Assembly (NCBI GenBank): GCA_030594925.1
Contig: JAUVEG010000129.1
Coordinates: 1 to 5,013, forward strand
DNA: 5,013 bases
DNA from: Gammaproteobacteria bacterium
GTDB taxonomy: Bacteria; Pseudomonadota; Gammaproteobacteria; Chromatiales; Chromatiaceae
Direction: 5' to 3'
Shown here: positions 1 to 5,013 of the stretch, in pieces
How positions within the stretch are numbered: the first letter of the stretch is position 1
Layout: each line of letters starts with the position of its first letter
The notes under the pieces: model-generated
Told to the model about the DNA's origin: nothing
Seen by the model: only the letters and a program-made list of their open reading frames with translations
The model's database searches: none
Program-made: the position numbers and the translations under genes

Positions 1-365
1 TCTACGTCTTCAAAACAGTAATCGGGGTGGAAACTTGCCAACTGGTAAACGCCTTCATATCCCTGCTTAATGAGTAACGCATTCGCCATGTCCAGCAGGT
101 CAAGATAGTCATTAAAACCGATGAAGGATGATGGGAGAATAAATAAGGCGGTTCCAATGCCGCCATTTTTATCCAGTAGCTGACACAGTTCGATGAATCC
201 CGTCAGAGTAACTTCGACGCGATGTTCCTGAAAGATTTCGTAATGAATGCCGTCGCGCTCCAACTCTTTGCGGGCAAACGGGCATATATTTTGGGCAACA
301 ATAAAGTTACTAACCCAGGCCCTGGTTTGCTGAATAACCAGTTCCGGGAGGATTTTATCCGGCAT
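1..365 (-). CDS. DUF1415 family protein (partial, 3' end outside window)
   Basis: The frame opens at ATG 365-363 and stays open for 121 codons to the left edge of the window, so the C-terminus is missing. The product begins [18 protein letters not shown] and contains NICPFARKE near residues 26-34 and [13 protein letters not shown] near residues 108-120. The N-terminal Q-T-x-x-W-V, the CPFA motif and the ASFHPDY motif are what I recall as hallmarks of DUF1415 (PF07209), a conserved proteobacterial family of unknown function. No signal peptide or membrane segment is seen, so it is probably cytosolic. The start overlaps the last 11 bases of the ybiT-like gene, and no strong Shine-Dalgarno precedes it; translation is therefore probably coupled to the upstream gene, which here contains a nonsense codon. 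The family call is firm from motifs, but the biochemical function is unknown. Confidence 0.85.
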   Translation of the reverse strand, partial: MPDKILPELVIQQTRAWVSNFIVAQNICPFARKELERDGIHYEIFQEHRVEVTLTGFIELCQLLDKNGGIGTALFILPSSFIGFNDYLDLLDMANALLIKQGYEGVYQLASFHPDYCFEDV

Positions 366-1989
366 ATCTGTTTTTTGCGATCGACTCTTCCGCTCCGGCC
401 GAAACGACTCCTTGAGAAGCCAGGTACTCTTCATAGTTACCGGGGAAATCAGTCATTCCATCGGGTTGCATGTCAAGTATTCGAGTGGCCAGTGAGGCGA
501 CAAATTCCCGGTCATGGCTGACAAAAATCAGTGTGCCATCATAGTGTTCCAATGCAAGGTTGAGTGATTCGATAGACTCCATATCCAGGTGGTTGGTCGG
601 CTCGTCCATGATGAGAATGTTCGGTTTGAGCATCATCAGTTTGCCAAACATCATGCGGCCCTTCTCGCCGCCAGAGAGTTTGCTTACCGGCTTTTTGATG
701 TCATCCTGGGTGAACAATAAACGCCCTAGGATTCCACGCACATATTGCTCGTCATCACCGGGGTTTCGCCACTGACTCATCCATTCAAATACATTCATCT
801 CTTCGGAAAAACTGTCAGCATTGTCCTGTGCGTAGTAGCCGATGTTTGCATTCTCTGACCATTTGACGTCACCGGATTTCTGCGGCAACTCGCCGAACAG
901 CGTTTTAAGCAAGGTGGTTTTACCGATGCCATTGGGGCCGATGACTGCAACGCGTTCACCCACTTCAACCATCATATTGAAATCAGTAAAAAGCATCTCG
1001 TCATATCCGTTTGAAACCTCTTCCATCTCAAGCGCCAGGCGAAACAGTTTTTTATCCTGGTTGAAACGAATAAAGGGATTGACCCGGCTTGATGGCTTGA
1101 CCTCTTCAAGTTCAATCTTGTCGATCAATCTGGAACGCGATGTCGCCTGTTTCGCTTTTGATGCATTTGCGGAAAAACGGCTGACAAAGGTTCTCAGTTC
1201 GGCGATCTGGGCTTTCTTTTTTGAATTATCGGTGAGCAGTCGTTCACGAGCCTGCGTTGCTGCAGTCATATATTGATCGTAGTTGCCGGGGAACAGGCGC
1301 AACTCGCCATAATCCAGATCAGCCATATGCGTACACACACTATTGAGAAAATGGCGATCGTGCGAGATGATAATCATGGTCGATTTCCGCTGCTTCAAAA
1401 TATCTTCAAGCCAGCGGATAGAGTCAATATCGAGGTTGTTGGTCGGCTAATCCAGCAACATGATGTCAGGTTCTGCAAACAGAACCTGGGCCAATAATAC
1501 GCGCAATTTCCAACCCGGGGCAATGGCGCTCATCGGCCCGAAGTGTTGATCAACAGGAATTTCCAGCCCCTGCAACAACTCTCCGGCCCGGGATTCGGCT
1601 GTATAGCCATCGAGTTCAGCAAAGTGAACCTCGAGATCAGCCACCAGCATGCCTTCCTCTTCCGTCATTTCCGCTAAGGAGTATATGCGGTCGCGCTCCT
1701 GTTTGATTTTCCACAACTCCTTATGCCCCATGATGACCGTATCGATAACTGAATACTCTTCAAATGCAAATTGATCCTGACCAAGCACCCCAATCCTCTC
1801 GGCAGCATCGACCATCACCTGGCCGGAAGTGGGTTCCAGATCATTTGAGAGAATCTTCATGAATGTCGACTTGCCGCAACCATTGGCGCCGATCAGGCCG
1901 TAACGGTTGCCACCGCCGAATTTGATCGAAATATCTTCGAAGAGAGGTTTGGCGCCAAACTGCATGGTGATGTTAGCTGTAGAAATCAC
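355..1989 (-). pseudogene. ybiT: YbiT-like ABC-F ATPase interrupted by one in-frame amber codon
   Basis: This is a cytosolic ABC-F protein; the family acts on ribosomes from the E site, using two ATPase domains and no membrane domain. It starts at GTG 1989-1987 ([12 protein letters not shown]), which aligns with the start of E. coli YbiT. Counting the amber codon as a residue, it is 544 codons long against about 530 for YbiT. Domain 1 has Walker A GANGCGKS (34-41), Q71, a degenerate signature APGWKLR (157-163), as in YbiT, and Walker B IMLLD (176-180). Then comes TAG at 1449-1447, followed in the same frame by PTNNLDID and the H-switch SHD (H210). A charged linker covers about 236-297. Domain 2 is complete: Walker A GPNGIGKT (351-358), signature LSGGE (438-442), DE at 462-463 and H492. 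There are no other lesions, so the cause is a single base change, a sequencing error or a very recent mutation. The 3' end overlaps the DUF1415 gene by 11 bases. Confidence 0.9.
1447..1449 (-). other. Premature amber codon at the domain-1 catalytic glutamate
   Basis: The minus strand reads LLD-TAG-PTNNLD where ABC-F proteins have LLDEPTNNLD. A GAG-to-TAG change, one transversion, explains it. The frame is unchanged on both sides. A downstream TTG at 1398 could only give a fragment lacking domain 1 and has no recognisable ribosome binding site. Confidence 0.9.
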
Positions 1990-2019
1990 TTGATAATGTC
2001 CGTGAATTTGAGAATAAGC

Positions 2020-2041
2020 ATAGCCGAATCCAAGGGGCTAT
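2020..2041 (-). repeat. Small inverted repeat in the ybiT-like leader
   Basis: ATAGCC (2020-2025) and GGCTAT (2036-2041) form a 6-bp stem with a 10-base loop, in the presumed 5' leader of the ybiT-like gene, about 30 bases before its GTG start. Some ABC-F genes are controlled by leader attenuation. This stem is short and no leader peptide or terminator is evident, so a role is uncertain. Confidence 0.25.
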
Positions 2042-2053
2042 TTGGGGAGGCGC

Positions 2054-2082
2054 ATTCTATCCTAAATTTCGTGAATTGTAAT
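2054..2082 (-). promoter_or_regulatory. Candidate sigma70-type promoter for the ybiT-like/DUF1415 unit
   Basis: On the minus strand ATTACA (2082-2077, four of six matches to TTGACA) is followed after 17 bp by TAGAAT (2059-2054, five of six matches to TATAAT). Transcription would start near 2047 and give a leader of roughly 57 bases before the GTG at 1989. Only a weak ribosome binding site (CGGAC) is visible upstream of that GTG. The promoter is predicted by eye only. Confidence 0.45.
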
Positions 2083-2170
2083 CAGGACAAGCAGGATCGG
2101 GAAGCTATTTTAGGGCAGCTATACATTCCCGGGTAACATCCCGGTGCTGGAACTTATGACATACATGGAT

Positions 2171-2348
2171 CTATTCGTGTTTCCAGATGAAGGTGGCGAC
2201 CATTAACAGCGGAATTAGCATGCCGAATGTTTTCGCCACCCGGCCGTCATAGTTGGCAGCGCTATAGCCGCTAACCCGGGTTGTGACCATCACATATGCT
2301 ATTCCCAGTATGCCCCGACTCACATGCAGCAGTCACCGGGTGCGTCAT
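2171..2348 (-). pseudogene. Possible small membrane protein, apparently frameshifted
   Basis: A well-placed Shine-Dalgarno (AAAGGAGAG, 2361-2353) precedes ATG 2348-2346, but that frame reads MTHPVTAACESGHT and stops after 25 codons at 2273-2271. The adjacent frame is open from 2331 to TAG 2173-2171 and encodes a plausible hydrophobic peptide: GILGIAYVMV near its start and FGMLIPLLMVATFIW near its end, finishing WKHE. Removing one G from the GGGG run (plus-strand 2313-2316) would fuse the two into about 58 residues. Alternatively translation starts at GTG 2323-2321 (50 residues), which lacks a ribosome binding site. I do not recognise the family. It would be divergent from the TonB receptor and share its regulatory region. 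It could also be chance. Confidence 0.35.
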
Positions 2349-2375
2349 TTCACTCTCCTTTGTGTGAAATGACGC
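2342..2375. repeat. Perfect 12-bp inverted repeat, operator or hairpin
   Basis: GCGTCATTTCAC (2342-2353) and GTGAAATGACGC (2364-2375) are exact reverse complements separated by 10 bases. On the plus strand the hairpin is followed by GGTTTTT (2376-2382) and so resembles a Rho-independent terminator, but no plus-strand gene lies upstream of it. On the minus strand the loop holds the GGAG ribosome binding site and the 3' arm holds the ATG of the small reading frame. It may therefore be a translational control hairpin or the operator of a dimeric regulator. The symmetry is certain; the role is not. Confidence 0.8.
2353..2361 (-). promoter_or_regulatory. Strong ribosome binding site of the small minus-strand frame
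   Basis: AAAGGAGAG on the minus strand, with GGAG six bases before ATG 2348-2346. It is stronger than the site in front of the ybiT-like gene. This is the main reason to think translation starts here rather than at GTG 2323. It lies in the loop region of the 2342-2375 inverted repeat. Confidence 0.45.
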
Positions 2376-2410
2376 GGTTTTTCATCTATAGCTGCATTTT
2401 CCTGACTGAA

Positions 2411-2424
2411 TTGATATATATCAA
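2411..2424. promoter_or_regulatory. FNR/Anr-type binding site (perfect palindrome)
   Basis: TTGAT-ATAT-ATCAA matches the FNR/Anr/Dnr consensus TTGAT-N4-ATCAA at every defined position. Its centre, between 2417 and 2418, lies about 42 bp upstream of the start site predicted from the TAGAAT -10 element, which is class II activator geometry. No good -35 hexamer exists where one is needed (ATTCAC at 2425-2430), as expected for an activator-dependent promoter. FNR-type proteins sense oxygen, or NO in the Dnr branch, so the receptor gene is probably induced at low oxygen. Confidence 0.8.
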
Positions 2425-2447
2425 ATTCACGCACGAGCGATGCTGAA

Positions 2448-2453
2448 TAGAAT
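2448..2453 (+). promoter_or_regulatory. -10 element of the TonB receptor promoter
   Basis: TAGAAT matches TATAAT at five of six positions and starts 30.5 bp from the centre of the FNR box. Transcription would begin near 2460, leaving a leader of about 62 bases before ATG 2522. Confidence 0.6.
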
Positions 2454-2460
2454 GACATGC

Positions 2461-2490
2461 TGACTCTCAGAACAAAAATTGCGTGAGTCA
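2461..2490 (+). repeat. Inverted repeat in the TonB receptor leader
   Basis: TGACTCTC (2461-2468) pairs with GTGAGTCA (2483-2490) with one mismatch and a 14-base loop. It would form a hairpin at the very 5' end of the predicted mRNA, where it could stabilise the transcript. The alternative GTG start at 2483 lies inside this stem, a further reason not to use it. Confidence 0.4.
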
Positions 2491-2507
2491 ATCTCAACCC
2501 TTTGTCA

Positions 2508-2514
2508 AAGGAAG
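2508..2514 (+). promoter_or_regulatory. Ribosome binding site that fixes the receptor start at 2522
   Basis: AAGGAAG lies seven bases before ATG 2522. The in-frame GTG at 2483 has no comparable site and would put 13 extra residues ahead of a well-formed signal peptide. Confidence 0.75.
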
Positions 2515-2521
2515 CATTAGA

Positions 2522-4789
2522 ATGAATACTCGATTTCACCATCGGCGACTCCTGCTTGCCGCACTCGTCACTACTCTTACTCAGGGCGCCGCCGTGGCTG
2601 AAGAGGAACAATTTCCGACGATCGATGTCACTGCATCGCCGTTGATCGAAAAACAAACCCTGAATACCTCGATTGTTGGTGAGGAAGAGCTGCAGTCTCT
2701 GGCGCCCGTCAGCAGTGACACCACCAGGCTGCTGAGAAATACTCCCGGCCTCAACATTCAGGGCTCCGGCGGTGTCTCCAGCCATCCGGTCATTCATGGC
2801 CTCGCCGATGACCGCCTGCGCATCAAGGTTGATGGCATGGACCTGATCTCCGCCTGCGGCAACCACATGAATCCACCGCTCTCCTATATCGCTCCGACCA
2901 ATGTCGGCAGCGCCACGGTCTTCGCCGGCATCACGCCGGTGAGTGTTGGTGGCGATAGCATCGGCGGTACAATTCTGGTCGATTCTCCCGAGCCGGAGTT
3001 CGCCATAGCCGGAGAGGGTGTGCTGACAACGGGTGAAATCGGCGCCTACTATCGCAGCAACGGGGATGCCTATGGCGGAAACATTGCAGCGGCTGTCGCC
3101 GGTGAAAAGCTGAGTCTCAGCTATAGTGGTTCGTATGCCGAGGCCGGCAACTATCATGCCGGCGGCGATTTCAAACCGGCGGGGCCTGCGGCTGCAGGCC
3201 GCGGATGGCTGGACGGTGACGAAGTCGGCTCCTCCATGTATAAATCGATCAATCAGTCGATCAGCATGGCGCTGCAACATGAAAATCACCTCGTCGAGCT
3301 GAAGATTGGCGTGCAGGATATCCCCTACCAGGGGTGGCCGAACCAGCGCATGGACATGACCGACAACGACAGCACACAGGTCAATCTGCGCTACGAGGGG
3401 CAATACGACTGGGGTGTTCTGGAAGCACGCGTCTATAACGAACACACCCGGCATAAGATGCAGTTCTTTGATGACAAGCTTTTCTGGTACGGTCCCAATC
3501 CCACACTCGACGGGGTGCCATGTACTCCCTCAGGCGGGAAGACAGGCTGTGCAGCGGGCATGCCCATGGACACCGAGGGAGATAATACCGGCGTGATCGT
3601 CAAGGCGGAGATTCCCCTCTCGGAGCGTGACCTGCTCAGGGTCGGCGCCGAGCTGCAGAATTACCGCCTGGATGACTGGTGGGACCCGTCCGGCAAAGGG
3701 ATGTGGCCGGATACATTCTGGAATATCAATGACGGCGAGCGCGACCGTGTGGCCATATTCGGTGAGTGGGAGGCGCAGTGGAATTCGCAATGGCTAACCC
3801 AGTTTGGTCTCCGTGGTGAACGGGTAGAGATGGATACCGGTGAAGTACAGGGTTATAACGATACTTATCTTGTAGATGAAAATGCCTTCAATGCCGCAGA
3901 CCGCAGCAAAACCGACAATAATATCGATGTGACGGCACTGGCGCGCTTCACACCGGATGATACGAGCAGCATGGAGTTCGGCTATGCCAGAAAAACCCGT
4001 TCACCCAATCTCTATGAGCGCTACGCCTGGTCAACCGGTGGCATGGCGATGCGCATGATCAACTGGGCGGGTGACGGCAATGGTTATGTCGGCAATCTGG
4101 AACTGGAGCCGGAGGTCGCCAATATCGTGAGTGCGACCTTCGACTGGCACGACGCCGCAGAGGAGAAGTGGGGATTCACGCTGACACCCTACTATAGCTA
4201 CATCGAGGACTATATCGATGCCGAACGTTGCAGTTCAGGCGGTAGTGTGTGTACCCAGGCGAACCTGGATGCAACAGACTCATTTGTCTATCTTCAGTTC
4301 GTCAATCAGTCTGCCCACATCTATGGCGTTGATATCTCGGGTCATTTCACTTTTGCCGATGATGACCGCTACGGCAGCTTTACCGCAACCGGATTGCTGA
4401 ATTACTCCCGTGGCAAGAACGACGACACAGATGACAATCTCTATAACATCATGCCGTTGAATGCGAGACTGACGGTTGTGCATCGCCTGAATAAATGGAC
4501 CAATACGGTTGAAGTCGATCTGGTCGATGGGAAAGATGATGTTTCACAGGTGAGAAACGAACTCGAGACAGGTTCATATGCTCTGCTGCACCTGCGCAGC
4601 AGCTACGAATGGAAGCAGCTGCGCTTCGACTTTGGCATCGAGAATGTTTTTGATAAATTCTATAATGACCCGCTGGGCGGCGCTTACCTGGGTCAGGGAA
4701 AGACCATGTCTGGAGACGGCGTTGCATGGGGGACTCCGGTTCCAGGTATGGGGCGTTCGATCTATGTCGGCATGAACTATAAATTCTAG
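2522..4789 (+). CDS. TonB-dependent outer-membrane receptor, OprC/NosA-like (probable copper)
   Basis: This is a 755-residue TonB-gated importer, numbered from ATG 2522. The signal peptide has a basic start (MNTRFHHRR), a hydrophobic core and cleavage after AVA (residue 26). A TonB-box-like TIDVTA (33-38) leads into the plug, with RLLRNTPGLNIQ and HGLADDRLRIKVDGMD. The plug carries CGNHM (C112, M116) and the barrel carries HKM (H311, M313). In Pseudomonas OprC, a CxxxM plus HxM set of the same layout binds copper, which is why I favour copper over siderophore or heme. C-terminal barrel motifs include GIENVFDKFYND and a final YVGMNYKF ending in phenylalanine, the usual outer-membrane insertion signal. 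OprC is about 723 residues, so this is full length. Cysteine pairs at 334/343 and 570/577 could form loop disulfides. It appears monocistronic and under an FNR-type promoter. The receptor call is near certain; the copper substrate is likely but inferred. Confidence 0.95.
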   Translation: MNTRFHHRRLLLAALVTTLTQGAAVAEEEQFPTIDVTASPLIEKQTLNTSIVGEEELQSLAPVSSDTTRLLRNTPGLNIQGSGGVSSHPVIHGLADDRLRIKVDGMDLISACGNHMNPPLSYIAPTNVGSATVFAGITPVSVGGDSIGGTILVDSPEPEFAIAGEGVLTTGEIGAYYRSNGDAYGGNIAAAVAGEKLSLSYSGSYAEAGNYHAGGDFKPAGPAAAGRGWLDGDEVGSSMYKSINQSISMALQHENHLVELKIGVQDIPYQGWPNQRMDMTDNDSTQVNLRYEGQYDWGVLEARVYNEHTRHKMQFFDDKLFWYGPNPTLDGVPCTPSGGKTGCAAGMPMDTEGDNTGVIVKAEIPLSERDLLRVGAELQNYRLDDWWDPSGKGMWPDTFWNINDGERDRVAIFGEWEAQWNSQWLTQFGLRGERVEMDTGEVQGYNDTYLVDENAFNAADRSKTDNNIDVTALARFTPDDTSSMEFGYARKTRSPNLYERYAWSTGGMAMRMINWAGDGNGYVGNLELEPEVANIVSATFDWHDAAEEKWGFTLTPYYSYIEDYIDAERCSSGGSVCTQANLDATDSFVYLQFVNQSAHIYGVDISGHFTFADDDRYGSFTATGLLNYSRGKNDDTDDNLYNIMPLNARLTVVHRLNKWTNTVEVDLVDGKDDVSQVRNELETGSYALLHLRSSYEWKQLRFDFGIENVFDKFYNDPLGGAYLGQGKTMSGDGVAWGTPVPGMGRSIYVGMNYKF

Positions 4790-4830
4790 CGAGACCATGT
4801 ATCAGACTGACAAAGCGTGAAAAAATATTT

Positions 4831-4942
4831 TCTCTCGCAAAGCTTCCGCGTCCTGCTCACGCCCCTCACCTACACACGTGTAGGCGAAGACGCCAAGACC
4901 GCCAAGAAAAACCTTTGCGTCCTTTGCGCTCTTAGCGAGAGA
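4831..4942. repeat. Imperfect palindromic intergenic repeat with 9-base tandem units
   Basis: TCTCTCGC (4831-4838) and GCGAGAGA (4935-4942) are perfect outer arms, and matching continues with one mismatch for another four bases. Inside are two tandem 9-mer pairs: CGCCAAGAC/CGCCAAGAA (4891-4908) and CCTTTGCGT/CCTTTGCGC (4912-4929). A compact hairpin CCTACAC-AC-GTGTAGG sits at 4869-4884. From memory, elements built of CTTTGCGTC/CGCCAAGA units flanked by TCTCTCGC are common non-coding dispersed repeats in environmental proteobacterial genomes. It begins 42 bases after the receptor stop and could act as a transcript end, since no classical terminator is seen there. Confidence 0.65.
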
Positions 4943-5013
4943 TTCTTTTAAAACTTGACTCATTTGCAAGCATTTTAGTGAATCAAGGATTCTAGGTTGT
5001 TGTTTGTCATAGT
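4943..5013. other. Right-edge AT-rich stretch without a supported gene
   Basis: The stretch includes TTTTAAAA (4946-4953) and a lone -35-like TTGACT (4955-4960) without a convincing partner -10. A minus-strand frame ending at TAA 4977-4975 could be the tail of a convergent gene from outside the window, but only 11 codons are visible and they cannot be identified. Confidence 0.3.

Noticed and set aside
355..1398. A separate complete 347-residue ABC protein starting at TTG 1398
   Set aside because: The 16 codons between the amber stop and 1398 continue the same protein (PTNNLDID...), so this is the 3' half of one broken gene and not an independent gene.
1447..1449. TAG as a recoded sense codon (alternative code or pyrrolysine)
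   Set aside because: The receptor ends naturally at TAG 4787-4789, right after the terminal phenylalanine expected of an outer-membrane barrel. One amber in a conserved glutamate position is better explained by mutation or error. Local suppression cannot be excluded.
2129..2144. CCGGG-N6-CCCGG hairpin downstream of the small minus-strand frame
   Set aside because: The stem is only 5 bp and no T-run follows on either strand, so it is not a convincing terminator.
2342..2382. Rho-independent terminator for a plus-strand gene
   Set aside because: The hairpin and T-run fit the pattern, but no plus-strand gene lies upstream within the window; the nearest genes read leftward. Kept only as an inverted repeat of unknown role.
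2483..2521. GTG start adding 13 residues to the receptor
   Set aside because: It has no ribosome binding site, lies inside a leader hairpin, and would bury the signal peptide. ATG 2522 has a good site.
2345..3454. Long minus-strand open frame (369 codons)
   Set aside because: It is antisense to the receptor, crosses the promoter and FNR box, and shows no recognisable domain. It is a by-product of codon bias in the receptor gene.
4804..5013. Minus-strand frame open from the right edge through the repeat (reading ...LGGLGVFAYTC...)
   Set aside because: The frame passes through the palindromic repeat, and its product is a low-complexity translation of the 9-mers, a common source of spurious hypothetical proteins.

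Overview
The window looks like chromosomal DNA of a gammaproteobacterium-like organism. The evidence is a YbiT-type ABC-F ATPase very close to the enterobacterial protein, overlapped by a DUF1415 gene. A TonB-dependent outer-membrane receptor adds that the cell is Gram-negative. A perfect FNR/Anr-type operator in front of the receptor suggests a facultative anaerobe. The taxon and lifestyle are inferences; no marker gene is present.

Left part (1-1989, all minus strand): a two-gene unit reads leftward. The upstream gene is ybiT-like (355-1989). It carries one in-frame amber codon that replaces the catalytic Walker B glutamate of its first ATPase domain, while both halves are otherwise intact. 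Its last 11 bases overlap the start of a DUF1415 gene (from 365), which runs off the left edge. A plausible sigma70-type promoter lies at 2054-2082.

Middle (1990-2521): this is about 500 bases of mostly regulatory DNA. It holds the ybiT leader and promoter, and a short minus-strand reading frame for a possible small membrane protein (2171-2348) that appears to be frameshifted. A perfect 12-bp inverted repeat (2342-2375) surrounds that frame's ribosome binding site and start codon. Rightward from there come a perfect FNR-box palindrome (2411-2424), a good -10 hexamer at class II spacing (2448-2453), a leader with a small hairpin, and a strong Shine-Dalgarno sequence.

Right part (2522-4789, plus strand): a complete 755-residue TonB-dependent receptor with a signal peptide, plug and beta-barrel. 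It carries the CxxxM (plug) and HxM (barrel) pair that forms the copper site in OprC/NosA-type receptors, so copper import is the best guess. With the FNR box, the simplest model is copper uptake switched on at low oxygen, for example to supply copper enzymes of anaerobic respiration such as nitrous oxide reductase; that link is inference. The remaining 3' DNA (4790-5013) holds a dispersed-repeat-like palindromic element (4831-4942) and no convincing gene.
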